DNA of 64,000 bases from Paludisphaera rhizosphaerae (GTDB lineage Bacteria; Planctomycetota; Planctomycetia; Isosphaerales; Isosphaeraceae): contig NZ_JAALCR010000019.1 in NCBI RefSeq assembly GCF_011065895.1, positions 1 to 64,000 of the forward strand, in the 5' to 3' direction. The notes below the pieces were generated by a model. That model ran no database searches, was not told the origin of the DNA, and was given only the letters and a program-made list of their open reading frames with translations. Below, piece by piece: positions 1 to 9,595 of the stretch. Every line of letters begins with the position of its first letter. The stretch's first letter is position 1. The position numbers were made by a program, and so were the translations under genes.

Positions 1-43
1 CCCCCGCGAGGGGGGAAGGCCGTTGGGGTTCAGATCTCGACAT
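1..43 (-). CDS. Possible start of next operon gene (partial)
   Basis: The CheA stop codon and an ATG overlap as TGATG on the minus strand, so a further gene could begin here and run off the window edge. The readable start is MSRSEPQRPSPLAG, which I do not recognise. Tight overlaps (ATGA) join the neighbouring genes of this operon, which favours a real coupled start. Against it, the same bases contain a GC-rich run of C then G that could instead be a hairpin ending the operon. Confidence 0.25.
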   Translation of the reverse strand, partial: MSRSEPQRPSPLAG

Positions 44-2889
44 CAACCCCGCGCCTCACCGATGAGATCCACGACCGTGGCCAGGAACGTCTGGTCGTGG
101 AAGCTGCTCTTGGTCAGATAAAAATTCGCGCCGGCGTCGAGGCCGCGGATGCGGTCTTCTTCGCGGTCCTTGTAGCTGACGACGACGACGGGGATCGACC
201 GCAGGCGGGGGTCTTTCTTGATGAGGGAGACCAGCTCGATTCCGTCCATGCGGGGCATGTCGATGTCGCTGACGACGAGGTCGTATCGGCCGGAGCGCAC
301 CGCGTTCCAGCCGTCGACGCCGTCGACGGCGACGTCCACCTGATAGCCCTGGTTTTCCAGGAGCTGGCGTTCCAGCTCGCGGACGGTGATCGAGTCGTCC
401 ACCACCAGCACGCGGCGGGCTCGCTTCGATTCGCCGTCAGCGGCCGACGCGGCGGAATCGCCCCCCAGTCGACCCACGCGACGGCCCGTGAGCAGGTTGT
501 CGACCGATCGGATCAGGTCCTCGACGTCGATGATCAGGACCGGCCAGCCGTTCTCCAGGACGGAAGAGCTGTTGAGGTTGGGGACGCGTCCCAGCCGGCC
601 GTCCAGCGGCGCGACGCGGAGGTCGCGCTCGCCCAGGAACTTGTCGACGACCACGCCGAAGCGGTGGCTGCGGTCGCTGGCGATCACCACCGGCAGCCTT
701 CCCGCCGGCCTTGGGGTGGATTCCAACTCCAGGATCCGCGAGGCCTCCACCAGCCCCACCGGCTGGCCGTCGACCTTCATGTGCGGCTTCCCCTCCAGGT
801 CGACCAACTCCTCCGGGGCGACGGTCGCAATCCGGTCGATCCGATTCAGCGGGAACGCGAAGGGCTCGCCGGAGATCTCCACCAGCAGCGCCCGGATGAT
901 CGACATCGTCAACGGGAGCTGGAGCGTGAATTTGGTCCCCTTCCCCAGCCGCGTCGAGACGCGGACCGTCCCACGAACGGCTTGCACCATCGTCTGCACG
1001 ACGTCCAGGCCGACACCCCGGCCTGAGATCTCCGTCACCTTGTCCTTGGTGGAGAAGCCCGGCAGGAAGAGGAAGTCCAGCAGCTCCGCCTCGGTCATCC
1101 GCGCGGCCATCGGCTGCGTGGTGAGCCCCTTCTCCACGACCTTCTCCCGCAGCCGTTCCACGTCGATGCCGCGGCCGTCGTCTTCCAGGACGATCTGGAG
1201 CATGCCGGCCATGTGGCGGGCCTCCAGGCGGATCGAGCCGGTTGGGTCCTTGCCGGCGGCCTGACGCTCGTCGGGGGGCTCGATCCCGTGGTCGAGCGAG
1301 TTGCGGATCAGGTGGTTGAGCGGGGCGTCCAGGCCGTCGAGGATGTCGCGGTCCACGCCCACAGCCTCGCCGACGACCTCGAATTTTGCCTGCTTGCCCA
1401 TCTGGCGGGAGACGTCGCGGACCAGCCGGGGGAATCCGCGGACGCCGTCCGCCAGGGGCCGCATCCGGCTGGCCAGCACCTCGTGATGCAGCCGGCCGGA
1501 GATGTCCTCGCCGTTGCGCGCGAACTCCTCGATCGCCTCCAGCGAGCCCGTCAGCCCCTCCTGGCAACGCATGGCCTCGTCGCGGGCCCGCGAGAGCATG
1601 GCGCGCTCGACGCCCAGATCGCCGTCCGTCCCGGCGTCGGCGGTGAGACGGTTCTCCAGGGCCTGGAGCGTCTCCAGCAGGCCGGCCTGCCGCCGCTTGA
1701 GCGCCAGCAGGTCGTCGAGGAACGGCCGGAACCGCCTCGTCTGCACGAGCGACTCGCCCGCCAGCCCCATCAACCTCGTGAGGCTCTCGGCCGTGACTCG
1801 CACGACCCGATCCGCCCCCTCGGCCGACGCGGGGACTGGTGCGGCCGGCTTCGAAGGTCGCGCGGGCTCGCGCTCGACCGGCTTCGCGGGGGCCTTCGCC
1901 GCCGGCGCGGGGGCGGCCTCGGCGGGAGCCGGTTCCGGAGGCTTCTCGGCCGCCGGCTGTGGTTCGACGACCGGGGTGGCGGCGGGCGTCTTGCCGGCCT
2001 CGATCTCCGCCAGGGCGGCGGTCAGCGCCTCGACCTCGCCGGCCTTCGCCTCCTGCCACGCGGGCAGGTCGGGCTCGCGGACCTGCGAGACTTCGGTGAG
2101 GAAGTCGACCCCGCGCAGGAGGGCGTCGACGGCCCCCGTCGGCAGCGTGATCTTCCCCTTCTGCGCGGCGACGAGGACGTCCTCCATCGCGTGGGCGACC
2201 TTCACCCCGGCGTCCAGGTTGACGACCCGCGCGGCCCCCTTGATGGAGTGCGCGGCGCGCATGAGGGGCTCGATGGCGCTGGGAGAAGAATCCTGCTCCA
2301 GGCCCACCAGGCCCTGCGAGAGCACCGCCAGCCGTTCTTCCGCCTCCATGCGGAAGAGGTCCATCAGCGAGAACCCGCTGAGATCTTCGGGAGGCGGCGC
2401 GGGCTTCGCGGCGGGGGGCGGTGGAGGCGGCGGCGTGGGCTCTGGTTCTGGTTCAGCAGCGGGCGGCGGCGCAACCGCCGGGGCCTTGCCGGCCTCGACG
2501 TCGGCCAGCTCGGCGCACAGGGCGTCGACGTCGCCGGCGCGTTCGGCCTGCCAGGTTTCGAGGTCCGCGTCCTTCACCTTGGAGACGTCGGTGAGGAAGT
2601 CGACCCCGCGCAGGAGGACGTCGACGCCGGCCGACGAGAGCGTGAGCTTCTCCTTCTGGGCGGCGACGAGGACGTCCTCCATCGCGTGCGCGACGCGGAC
2701 GGCGGCGTCCAGGTTGACGACCCGCGCGGCCCCCTTGATGGAGTGCGCGGCGCGCATGAGGGGCTCGATCGCCGTGGGCGAGGCGTCCTGCTCCAGACCC
2801 ACCAGGCCTTGCGAGAGCACCGCCAGCCGTTCCTCCGCCTCCATGCGGAAGAGGTCCATCATCGAGAACCCGCTGAGGTCTTCGCTCAT
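43..2889 (-). CDS. wspE: WspE-like hybrid CheA histidine kinase with receiver and two HPt domains
   Basis: 948 residues. Order of domains: HPt 1 (about 1-110, phospho-acceptor H49 in AAHSIKGAARVV), proline-rich linker, HPt 2 (about 168-275, H214 in the identical motif), Pro/Ala linker (about 290-350), dimerisation region, HATPase (HLIRNSLDHG near 524, then DDGRGID and GRGVGLDVVQ), CheW-like domain (about 665-800) and a C-terminal receiver (acceptor D near 876 in VVSDIDMPRMDG). This is the WspE/hybrid-CheA layout. It would receive signals through two CheW proteins and phosphorylate a CheB and an output regulator. The start chosen (MSEDLSGF) overlaps the upstream cheW stop by 4 bp; the open frame extends further upstream but that part reads as antisense noise. 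The tandem HPt is unusual for WspE. Confidence 0.95.
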   Translation of the reverse strand: MSEDLSGFSMMDLFRMEAEERLAVLSQGLVGLEQDASPTAIEPLMRAAHSIKGAARVVNLDAAVRVAHAMEDVLVAAQKEKLTLSSAGVDVLLRGVDFLTDVSKVKDADLETWQAERAGDVDALCAELADVEAGKAPAVAPPPAAEPEPEPTPPPPPPPAAKPAPPPEDLSGFSLMDLFRMEAEERLAVLSQGLVGLEQDSSPSAIEPLMRAAHSIKGAARVVNLDAGVKVAHAMEDVLVAAQKGKITLPTGAVDALLRGVDFLTEVSQVREPDLPAWQEAKAGEVEALTAALAEIEAGKTPAATPVVEPQPAAEKPPEPAPAEAAPAPAAKAPAKPVEREPARPSKPAAPVPASAEGADRVVRVTAESLTRLMGLAGESLVQTRRFRPFLDDLLALKRRQAGLLETLQALENRLTADAGTDGDLGVERAMLSRARDEAMRCQEGLTGSLEAIEEFARNGEDISGRLHHEVLASRMRPLADGVRGFPRLVRDVSRQMGKQAKFEVVGEAVGVDRDILDGLDAPLNHLIRNSLDHGIEPPDERQAAGKDPTGSIRLEARHMAGMLQIVLEDDGRGIDVERLREKVVEKGLTTQPMAARMTEAELLDFLFLPGFSTKDKVTEISGRGVGLDVVQTMVQAVRGTVRVSTRLGKGTKFTLQLPLTMSIIRALLVEISGEPFAFPLNRIDRIATVAPEELVDLEGKPHMKVDGQPVGLVEASRILELESTPRPAGRLPVVIASDRSHRFGVVVDKFLGERDLRVAPLDGRLGRVPNLNSSSVLENGWPVLIIDVEDLIRSVDNLLTGRRVGRLGGDSAASAADGESKRARRVLVVDDSITVRELERQLLENQGYQVDVAVDGVDGWNAVRSGRYDLVVSDIDMPRMDGIELVSLIKKDPRLRSIPVVVVSYKDREEDRIRGLDAGANFYLTKSSFHDQTFLATVVDLIGEARG

Positions 2890-3635
2890 TGGCCGATACT
2901 CCGGAGCGCGGCGAAGACGCGGGTCTCGTCGAGGAAGCCCACTGTGCGGTCTTCCCAGGGGATGACGGCCTGGCTGAAGCTGACGGTCGGGTTGGCGAGC
3001 GTCGAGGGGACGGCCTGGAGCGAGCCTCGGGCGAAGTGCTCGACCCCAAGGACCTCGTCGGCCCCGAAGGCCCAGACCTCGGCCCGCTCTCGGTCGCGCA
3101 GGACGATCAGCCGCTCGCGCGACGAGGCGCCGTCGCCGCTGGGTTTCGGCTCGGGGAGGCCGAGCAGACCTTGCATGGAGAAGCAGAGCTGGAGCTGTCC
3201 CCGGAGGTTGACCAGTCCGCGGAGCACGGCGTTGGTCCGGTGCGGGACGCGGTGGATGGGCCGGGGGAGTGCGGCCTCGACGACCGTCGAGGTGCGAAAG
3301 GCCAGCCACTCGGAGCCCAGGCGGAAGATGAGGGCGCCCACGTCGTCGCGCCGGCCCTGCTCGTCGCGCGAGGCGGCCAGCTCCTTCTCATCGTTGCACT
3401 CGCTGTCCTCGCTCAGCCAGCGGGTCCACTCGTCGAGGTACCCGGAGGGCGCTGGACGGTCGAAGAAGGCCCGCGCGGCGGAGGCGAAGACGGGGCAGTT
3501 GCGGCAGTGGACGTGGGCCTTCAACTCCGGACAAGTCTGGTCGCCGCCGACGCCGATGGTGTTCCAGCAGTCGTCGAGCCCGGGAGCCCTGAAAATCGGC
3601 AGAGCTTCATCGTCGAGGCCGAGAGTGTGGTTCAT
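2886..3635 (-). CDS. wspD: WspD-like CheW adaptor with N-terminal Cys motif
   Basis: 249 residues. The N-terminal part has a cysteine set C23, C35, C44, C47 (CWNTIG, TCPEL, HCRNCPVF) of the kind found in WspD-type CheW proteins. The C-terminal CheW domain (about 98-249) reads VGALIFRLGSEWLAF, then RGLVNLRGQLQLCF, and ends in a strand-rich part. CheW couples a receptor to CheA. Its ends overlap the cheR stop and the cheA start by 4 bp each, so translation is probably coupled. A metal-binding role for the cysteines is inference. Confidence 0.92.
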   Translation of the reverse strand: MNHTLGLDDEALPIFRAPGLDDCWNTIGVGGDQTCPELKAHVHCRNCPVFASAARAFFDRPAPSGYLDEWTRWLSEDSECNDEKELAASRDEQGRRDDVGALIFRLGSEWLAFRTSTVVEAALPRPIHRVPHRTNAVLRGLVNLRGQLQLCFSMQGLLGLPEPKPSGDGASSRERLIVLRDRERAEVWAFGADEVLGVEHFARGSLQAVPSTLANPTVSFSQAVIPWEDRTVGFLDETRVFAALRSIGQ

Positions 3636-4960
3636 GCGTCGGGCCTCCGGTCGGGATCCGTCTTGTTATCGGCATGCGCGGCCCGGTTCCTCAAGGCTCG
3701 TTCGGCGCGTCGACGGAAACCGGCCGCGGCGGCGGAGTCTCCCCGACGCTCGGCCAGCAGGGCCAGCGCCAGCAGCGCCTCGTCGTGGTTGGGGTCCAGG
3801 TAGATCGCCTTGCCGAAGCACGTCTCGGCCTCCGACCGTCTCCCCGCCGCCTGATGAATCCCCCCCATCAAGGCGAAGACGACGGCCGACGGCCCCGCCC
3901 GCCGAAGTTCGCGCTCGCAACAGGCCAGGGCCTGGCCGTGCCGGCCTGCGTTGGCGTGCTCGATCGCCTGCTCCGTCAGCGGCCGCGCGTCCTCGGCCGG
4001 CGGACAAGGAGCGGGAGGCGGCGGGGGCTTCGGCGCGATTGGGATGGAGGGCTTCGGCCTCGGGGGCGGACTCAGCGACAGCGGCGGAGGTTTCGGCGGC
4101 GCGGGGAGGGCCAGCTCGATCGGGGCGTCGAACGACCGAGCGAGCGCCTCGCCGGGTCGACGACGGCGGTAGGCGAACGCGCCCCGCCCGGCGGCGGCGA
4201 CGAGGCTCCGGGCCTCGGCCGAGGCCCCCAGCGAATCGGCGTGGCCGACGATCAGGACGCCGTCGGGCGCCAGCATCCGCAGCAGGTTCAGCTCGGCCCG
4301 GGCGCGGGCCTCGCGGTCCAGGTAGATCAGCAGGTTGCGACAGAAGACGACGTCATACGGAGACCCCTCGTTCGCGATCGCCGGGTCCAGGACGTTCCCC
4401 AGGCGGAAGTGGACGCTCGGGCGAAGTCCCGGGACGATCTCGAAGGCCTCGCCGATGCAGCGGAACCAGCGGGCGACTCGTTCCGGCGACACGCCCCGCA
4501 CGGCGTTCCTCGAATAAATTCCGCGACGCGCGAACTCCAATCGCGCCGCGCTGACGTCGACGGCGTCGATATGCTTTCGCGACGCCGGCAGCCCCGCCTC
4601 GTCGAGCGTCGCGGCGATCGAGTACGGTTCCTCGCCCCCCGCGCAGGGGAGGCTCAAGACTCGCATCGGCTCGCGCGAGGGCCGGGACGTCCAGCCGGCG
4701 CGCGCCAGGTCGCGGAGGAAATCGAACGGGGCTCCGTCGCGGAAGAACCAGCTTTCCGGGACGACCACCTCGTCGATCAGGGCCTGCAACTCGGCCTCCG
4801 ACGAGGCGGCCAGCCGTGCGTACTCGTCGACGTTATGCACTCCCGTCGCCTTCATCCGCGTATTCGTCGCGCGCGGCACCACCCCCGAGCCGATCGAGGC
4901 TCGGTCCAGCCCCAGCCGCTCGTGCAGGATGGCGTCGAGGACGTGGTGGGGGGAGGACAT
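3632..4960 (-). CDS. wspC: WspC-like CheR methyltransferase with TPR tail
   Basis: 442 residues. Residues about 1-270 are a CheR methyltransferase, with SAM-site signatures LSLPCAGGEEPYSIA and VVFCRNLLIYLDREA and the N-terminal arginine-rich helix typical of the family. A long proline-rich linker (about 285-345) follows, then tetratricopeptide-like helices (about 350-425: GRHGQALACCERELRRAG, GRRSEAETCFGKAIYLDPN). CheR plus C-terminal TPRs is the WspC architecture. It methylates glutamates of the receptor for adaptation. It overlaps the next gene by 4 bp. The ATG lies about 90 bp beyond the preceding 110-residue gene. Confidence 0.93.
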   Translation of the reverse strand: MSSPHHVLDAILHERLGLDRASIGSGVVPRATNTRMKATGVHNVDEYARLAASSEAELQALIDEVVVPESWFFRDGAPFDFLRDLARAGWTSRPSREPMRVLSLPCAGGEEPYSIAATLDEAGLPASRKHIDAVDVSAARLEFARRGIYSRNAVRGVSPERVARWFRCIGEAFEIVPGLRPSVHFRLGNVLDPAIANEGSPYDVVFCRNLLIYLDREARARAELNLLRMLAPDGVLIVGHADSLGASAEARSLVAAAGRGAFAYRRRRPGEALARSFDAPIELALPAPPKPPPLSLSPPPRPKPSIPIAPKPPPPPAPCPPAEDARPLTEQAIEHANAGRHGQALACCERELRRAGPSAVVFALMGGIHQAAGRRSEAETCFGKAIYLDPNHDEALLALALLAERRGDSAAAAGFRRRAERALRNRAAHADNKTDPDRRPDA

Positions 4961-5050
4961 GGGATGGGCCTAGAGATCTTCTGCCATAAGGAGAGTTGAT
5001 TGCTCCGTAGATCTGGTGAGGACAGGCCGCGGCATGTCGGAACTCTCACC

Positions 5051-5383
5051 TTACGGACCATAAATGGAATCGCTGTCGATAAGTTGTTTGGGACAGACGA
5101 CGAATCGAGTCTCACCGCCGGTCGCCTCGACCCCCCAGGGCTGGGCGGTGTCGATCTCGACAATTTCTCGTCCGTCGGCATCTAACCGATGGCCGACGAC
5201 TAGGCAGGCGACAGCCCCCCAACAGGGGTAACGACTTCGGGCGTCAAGATCCTCGACCGTGACGACAGGTACCTTCTCCACGAACGACCAATCAACCCCG
5301 GCGGCGTCGGTCAAGCAGCACTCAACCCATCCCGGGTTCGACTCGTCTGTGAACCGGCGAATCTCAACTCTAACAGCGACCAT
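5051..5383 (-). CDS. Unknown 110-residue protein inside the Wsp-like operon
   Basis: I chose the ATG that follows GGGGGAG at a good distance (MVAVRVEIRRFTDE). An upstream in-frame start overlapping cheW is possible but lacks support. The product is small, acidic and soluble, with many short strands and aromatic residues; no signal peptide, membrane segment or catalytic motif is visible. It sits between the WspB-like and WspC-like genes, where Pseudomonas wsp operons have nothing. It may be a passenger gene or a system-specific accessory; its general style recalls small immunity-like planctomycete proteins, but that is only an impression. Confidence 0.7.
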   Translation of the reverse strand: MVAVRVEIRRFTDESNPGWVECCLTDAAGVDWSFVEKVPVVTVEDLDARSRYPCWGAVACLVVGHRLDADGREIVEIDTAQPWGVEATGGETRFVVCPKQLIDSDSIYGP

Positions 5384-5427
5384 GAGACTCCCCCGGAACC
5401 TCGGAGTAGATTCCCTTCCTTCGGCCT

Positions 5428-5883
5428 TCATTGTACCTCGCGGCGGTCGGAAGTCGTCGGGGCGTCGAGGACCTTGTCGACCAAGAGCAACTGGATCATC
5501 CCCGAGTTGGTTTCGGCGATGCCCCCCAGGTAGGGGGCGTTGGGGATCGTCGTGGGGATGGGGGCGAGGGCGGCGGGGTCGACGGGGGTCAGGTCGTCGA
5601 CGTGCTCGGCGACCAGGCCGAGAAGTTCGCGGCGATCGGGGGCTGCGCCGCCGCGGTCGATCAGGATGATCCGCGTGCTGAGGCGGTCGGGGGCGGCCGT
5701 GGAGCCGAGCAGCATCCCCAGATCGACGACGGTGACGACCTCGCCGCGGTACTCGAACACCCCCGTCAGATGCGCCGGGGCGTGCGGCAAGGGGCGGGCC
5801 CGAACCCGGGGGACGACTTCCACCACCCTCTTTGCGTCGACCGCATAGCGCTGGCCGGCGGCCTGGAACGTCAGGAGCAGCAC
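5428..5883 (-). CDS. wspB: WspB-like CheW coupling protein
   Basis: 151 residues, a single CheW domain of normal length: LLTFQAAGQRYAVDAKRVVEV at the N-terminus, the conserved GVFEYRGEVVTVVDLG core, and a C-terminal strand region. It would link the adjacent receptor to the CheA. Translation starts at GTG preceded by GGAGG six bases upstream. It lies 28 bp after the receptor gene, so the two are surely co-transcribed. Confidence 0.92.
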   Translation of the reverse strand: MLLLTFQAAGQRYAVDAKRVVEVVPRVRARPLPHAPAHLTGVFEYRGEVVTVVDLGMLLGSTAAPDRLSTRIILIDRGGAAPDRRELLGLVAEHVDDLTPVDPAALAPIPTTIPNAPYLGGIAETNSGMIQLLLVDKVLDAPTTSDRREVQ

Positions 5884-5911
5884 GCGGGCCTCCAGGGTCG
5901 TTCGAATGGGA

Positions 5912-7963
5912 TCAGGCGCCGGTCGTGTGAGCGGGCGGTTCCAGAGCGCCGACGGAGAACCGCGAGACCTCCTCCTTCAGGCCGCCGACGGCCTCGCGGA
6001 GATGCGCGGTGGCGCTGTTGAACTCGCGGATCGAGCTGCTCGTCTGGCCGGCGACCTCGCTCAGCCGATGCATGGCCTCGCGGATCTGGTCGGCCCCCTG
6101 AGACTGCACCCGCATCCCCTCGGTCACCTGTTCGAACCGTTCGTCGAGGCCCTGGACGCCGGCGATGACCTCGCCGAGCCGGCCGCCGATCTGCTGGACC
6201 TCGGTCACCACGGCGCGGACGTGCTCGCTGAATTTGTCCATCTCCATCACGCCGGCCGAGACGCTGTACTGCATCTCCTTGACCATCCGCTCGATGTCGA
6301 GCGTGGCCACGGCCGTCTGGTCGGCCAGGCGGCGGATCTCACGGGCGACGACCAGGAAGCCCAGGCCGTACTCGCCGGCCTTCTCGGCCTCGATCGCCGC
6401 GTTGATCGACAGCAGGTTCGTCTGGTCGGCGACCTTCGTGATGGTGGTGACCACCATGTTGATGTTGGCGGCGCGCTCGCTGATGACCGACAGCTTGGAG
6501 CTGATCGACCCGGTGCTCTCCGCGAGCTGCCGCATGGTGCCGTCCATGCCGGCCAGGCCGTCGCGACTCCCCGCCGCCTGCTGGGCCGTCTGGCGGGCGA
6601 CCGAGTTGACCTCGGTCATCGTCTTGAGCAGTTCCTGGCTCGTGGCCGAGATCTCGTTGACCGCCGCGGCGGCCTCATTGGTGCTGGCCCCGTACTCGTA
6701 GACGGACTGCTCCTGCTGCTTGGAAGTCGCCGCGATCTCCGTGGCCGTCGACAGCAGCGCGATGCTCGATTTCTGGATCTTGCCGATCAGCGATCGCAGG
6801 TCGCCGTTCATCTTGCGGATGGCCGTCAGCAGCAGGCCGACCTCGCCGGCGGCTTGCTCCTGGCAAGAGGCCGTCAGGTCGCCGGCCGCGACCCGCTCGG
6901 CCAGCGCGGCGGCCCCCCGGATCGGCCGGGTGATCGACCGGGCCATCCGCCAGGCGGCCAGGACGACCAGGGCCGTCGTCGCGGCCATCAGCGCGCCCAC
7001 CGCCCAGCGCTGGCGGTGAATCATGGCGAAGGCCTCGCCGTGGTCCTGTTTGACGATGAGCCCCCATCGGAAGGCTGGGATGTACGACCAGGAGGCGACG
7101 ACCGGCTGGTCGCGGTAGTCCATCACCTCGCCGTAGCCGTGGACCCCCCGAACGGCGTACTGGAGCGCCGTGCCGGCCATTCCTCCCATCGGCAGCCGAT
7201 GACGGAAGGCGGCGTCGGGCATGTGCCGCAGGGGTGAGACGTAGATGATCTCGTTCCCCTTGCGCATGCCGACGATCGCCTCGCCGGTTTCGCCGAGGCC
7301 GCTGTAGTCCAGGAAGCCGCGATACATCTCGCGGTTGCCGATGCGGAGGGCGACCATCCCCACCAGCAGACCGTCCTTGAGGACCGGCTGAGCCAGGAAC
7401 AGCGCGGGGTCGGCCAACCCGGGATAGGCCTGGAAGTCGGCCGTCTCACCTTGCAGGAGCGTCCGCGAGCGGCGGAAGACCTCGGCCAGCTCGGAGTCCC
7501 GCAGCGGGCCGGTCAGGAGGTTCTCGCCGAAGTCGAGGTCCTTCTTCCACTCCAGGAGCGGCCGGCCGGCGACGTCGAACAGGTAGAGGTTCTCATATCC
7601 GTAGGTGTCGCAGAAGAGCCGCATCGAGGGCTCGGACCGCCGCCGGACTGCCTCGGCCGCGGCCTCGTCGTTCGCCGCGAGCGCCTTCGACATGTCCTGC
7701 GCGGCCGTCTGGGTGGCGACGAGTTGGCCCAGGACTGTCAGGTTCCCCTGCCGCTCGCGGATGAAATTGTTCAGGTCCTGGGCCCGCGACGCGGCCACCG
7801 TCTGGAGCTGGTTCCGCAGGCCCTTCTCCAGCGATTCGGTCGCCAGCCCGTTGGCGATGTACGTCAGCAGGGCGCAGGGGATCAGCGAGATCGTCAGAAA
7901 GCCCAGCATCAGCCGGGGGCCGATCCCCATCCGCGAGAGCTTCGATCGGAGCGAGGTCGTCAT
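5912..7963 (-). CDS. wspA: WspA-like methyl-accepting chemotaxis protein
   Basis: 683 residues. A membrane segment near 17-38 ([20 protein letters not shown]), a large extracytoplasmic sensor of dCache type (about 40-308), a second membrane segment (about 309-330), HAMP (about 331-385) and a long signalling coiled coil (about 400-665). The hairpin tip reads [17 protein letters not shown] and [18 protein letters not shown], and then [12 protein letters not shown], which closely resembles WspA of Pseudomonas as I remember it. No CheR-docking pentapeptide is seen at the C-terminus. It follows the binding-protein gene by 69 bp. Confidence 0.94.
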   Translation of the reverse strand: MTTSLRSKLSRMGIGPRLMLGFLTISLIPCALLTYIANGLATESLEKGLRNQLQTVAASRAQDLNNFIRERQGNLTVLGQLVATQTAAQDMSKALAANDEAAAEAVRRRSEPSMRLFCDTYGYENLYLFDVAGRPLLEWKKDLDFGENLLTGPLRDSELAEVFRRSRTLLQGETADFQAYPGLADPALFLAQPVLKDGLLVGMVALRIGNREMYRGFLDYSGLGETGEAIVGMRKGNEIIYVSPLRHMPDAAFRHRLPMGGMAGTALQYAVRGVHGYGEVMDYRDQPVVASWSYIPAFRWGLIVKQDHGEAFAMIHRQRWAVGALMAATTALVVLAAWRMARSITRPIRGAAALAERVAAGDLTASCQEQAAGEVGLLLTAIRKMNGDLRSLIGKIQKSSIALLSTATEIAATSKQQEQSVYEYGASTNEAAAAVNEISATSQELLKTMTEVNSVARQTAQQAAGSRDGLAGMDGTMRQLAESTGSISSKLSVISERAANINMVVTTITKVADQTNLLSINAAIEAEKAGEYGLGFLVVAREIRRLADQTAVATLDIERMVKEMQYSVSAGVMEMDKFSEHVRAVVTEVQQIGGRLGEVIAGVQGLDERFEQVTEGMRVQSQGADQIREAMHRLSEVAGQTSSSIREFNSATAHLREAVGGLKEEVSRFSVGALEPPAHTTGA

Positions 7964-8032
7964 GTCAGGCGTTCCAGCGTCTGAGTCAAAGCCGGGCGGA
8001 TGAGTGGGAGATGGGCGGTCTCGACGGTTCGC

Positions 8033-9397
8033 CTAACGCGGCGTCTCACGCGGGCCCGCCGCCGCCCTCACGGTCCCTCGAGGACCCCACACAACTGGAG
8101 GCGGCGGGGGAGCGGCGGCCTTCGCCGACGGCGAAGGCGCTGTGGTCGATGATTCAGGGAGGCCCGACTTGCCGTCGACCCGCCAGCGACGGAGGGCCGC
8201 CTCCCAGATCGACCGGGTGCGGAAGACCGGGAACGGCGTCGGCCGGATCGGCTGCTCCATCGCCCAGACCTGTTCGATCCGGCCGGCCAGGGTGATCTTG
8301 CCGACCCGGATCGGCCGCCAGACGTGGATCATGTCGATGTCCATTGCCACCACCCCCGCCCCGGTCTCCAAACTCTGCCGCGAGAGGTGGTCGCGAACCT
8401 CGGTCGACTCGATCGACTCCCCCTCGGCCACGGCCTGCGCCCACATTTTCACCGCGAAGTACATCGAGACAGACGGATCGCTGGTCGTCCGATCGCTTCC
8501 GAAACGGGCCTTGAACTTGTCGACGAGGCGCCGGGAGGCCTCGTCGCCGGCCGAATGGAAATAAGACCAGACCGCGTACCGACCCGCGGTCTGGTCGTGG
8601 GGGAGCCGTTGTAGATCGTCCTCGGAGACGCGGAGGCAGACCATCGGCAGCTTCTCGGCCGTCAGGCCGGCGGCCGTCGCCTGCTGAAAGAGGGCGCGGT
8701 TGGCGTCGCCCACGATTGAGCTGACCACTACGTCCGCGCCGGCGCTCTTCATCGCCGCGACCAGCTCCGTTACGCCCTTACCGTCGACCTTCACGAATTC
8801 CTCGCCGACCACCGAGCCCCCCAGCGCCTTGAGCTGGTCGCGGACGACGGCGTGGATTGCGTACGAGGAGACGTCCTCGATCCCGGCCAGGAAGAACTTC
8901 CGAGCCTTCAGCGAGTCCATGCACCACGAGACGGCCGGGACCGCCTGGTTGTTCGGCAGCGGGCCGAATCCGACCATGTCGCGGGCGTACTCGCAGCCCT
9001 CGTACTGGCCGGCGTTGAAGACCAGGATCTCCCTTGACTTCGCGGCGTCTTCCATCTCGCGGCGGCAGGCCGAGGTCAGGCCGCCGAAGAGGGCGCAGAC
9101 CTTGTCGGCGTCGACCAGCCGGCGAGCCTCGCTGCGGAACGTCTGGGGGTCGGATCGGCCGTCGCCGATCACCCACTTCACCTGCCGGCCGAGCAGCCCG
9201 CCCTGGGCGTTGATCTCCTCAAGGGCGAGCACCGCGGCGTCGAGCATCGGCTCCTCGACGACCGCCAGCGGTCCGGACTGCGAATGCAACAGCCCGACCA
9301 CGATCGGCGCTTCGGCCCGACGGAGCCACTGGGAACCCCCGTGCAGGGCCGCCGCCAGCAAGGCCGCCGCCAGCGCCCCGAGTACCCAACGCAGCAT
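8033..9397 (-). CDS. Periplasmic substrate-binding protein, urea/amide or branched-chain amino acid type
   Basis: 454 residues. An N-terminal membrane/signal segment (LGALAAALLAAALHGG) is followed by a type I periplasmic binding fold: IVVGLLHSQSGPLAVVEE, DAAVLALEEINAQGGLLGR and the downstream ALFGGLTSACRREMED stretch resemble the UrtA/FmdD/Leu-Ile-Val receptors. The last 50 residues are a proline/alanine-rich tail. No ABC permease or ATPase lies nearby; the gene leads the chemosensory operon. I infer that it acts as an anchored sensor that presents ligand to the WspA-like receptor rather than as a transporter part. Confidence 0.85.
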   Translation of the reverse strand: MLRWVLGALAAALLAAALHGGSQWLRRAEAPIVVGLLHSQSGPLAVVEEPMLDAAVLALEEINAQGGLLGRQVKWVIGDGRSDPQTFRSEARRLVDADKVCALFGGLTSACRREMEDAAKSREILVFNAGQYEGCEYARDMVGFGPLPNNQAVPAVSWCMDSLKARKFFLAGIEDVSSYAIHAVVRDQLKALGGSVVGEEFVKVDGKGVTELVAAMKSAGADVVVSSIVGDANRALFQQATAAGLTAEKLPMVCLRVSEDDLQRLPHDQTAGRYAVWSYFHSAGDEASRRLVDKFKARFGSDRTTSDPSVSMYFAVKMWAQAVAEGESIESTEVRDHLSRQSLETGAGVVAMDIDMIHVWRPIRVGKITLAGRIEQVWAMEQPIRPTPFPVFRTRSIWEAALRRWRVDGKSGLPESSTTAPSPSAKAAAPPPPPVVWGPRGTVRAAAGPRETPR

Positions 9398-9595
9398 CGC
9401 CGCGACCCCCCTGAGCCGATCGCCATCCCAAGACCGTCGCGCAGGCTAAAACCCGCATCGCATTGCACACATTATAACCCACCATCGCAACGCGGGCCGC
9501 CCTTGTCCGGCAATCTCTCTCTATTCCCCCGGCGCGACCGGAACCTCCCCAGGTTGACGCGTGTCTGTGAGTCGACCGGAAGGAGGGGTCGACGT

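Noticed and set aside
2890-3309. Upstream extension of the CheA frame
   Set aside because: The extra 140 residues are Arg/Pro/Gly noise antisense in quality to cheW; the MSEDLSGF start gives the exact 4-bp overlap.
1213-4554. 1113-codon open frame antisense to cheA-cheW-cheR
   Set aside because: Composition is the mirror of the sense genes and no start signal is seen.
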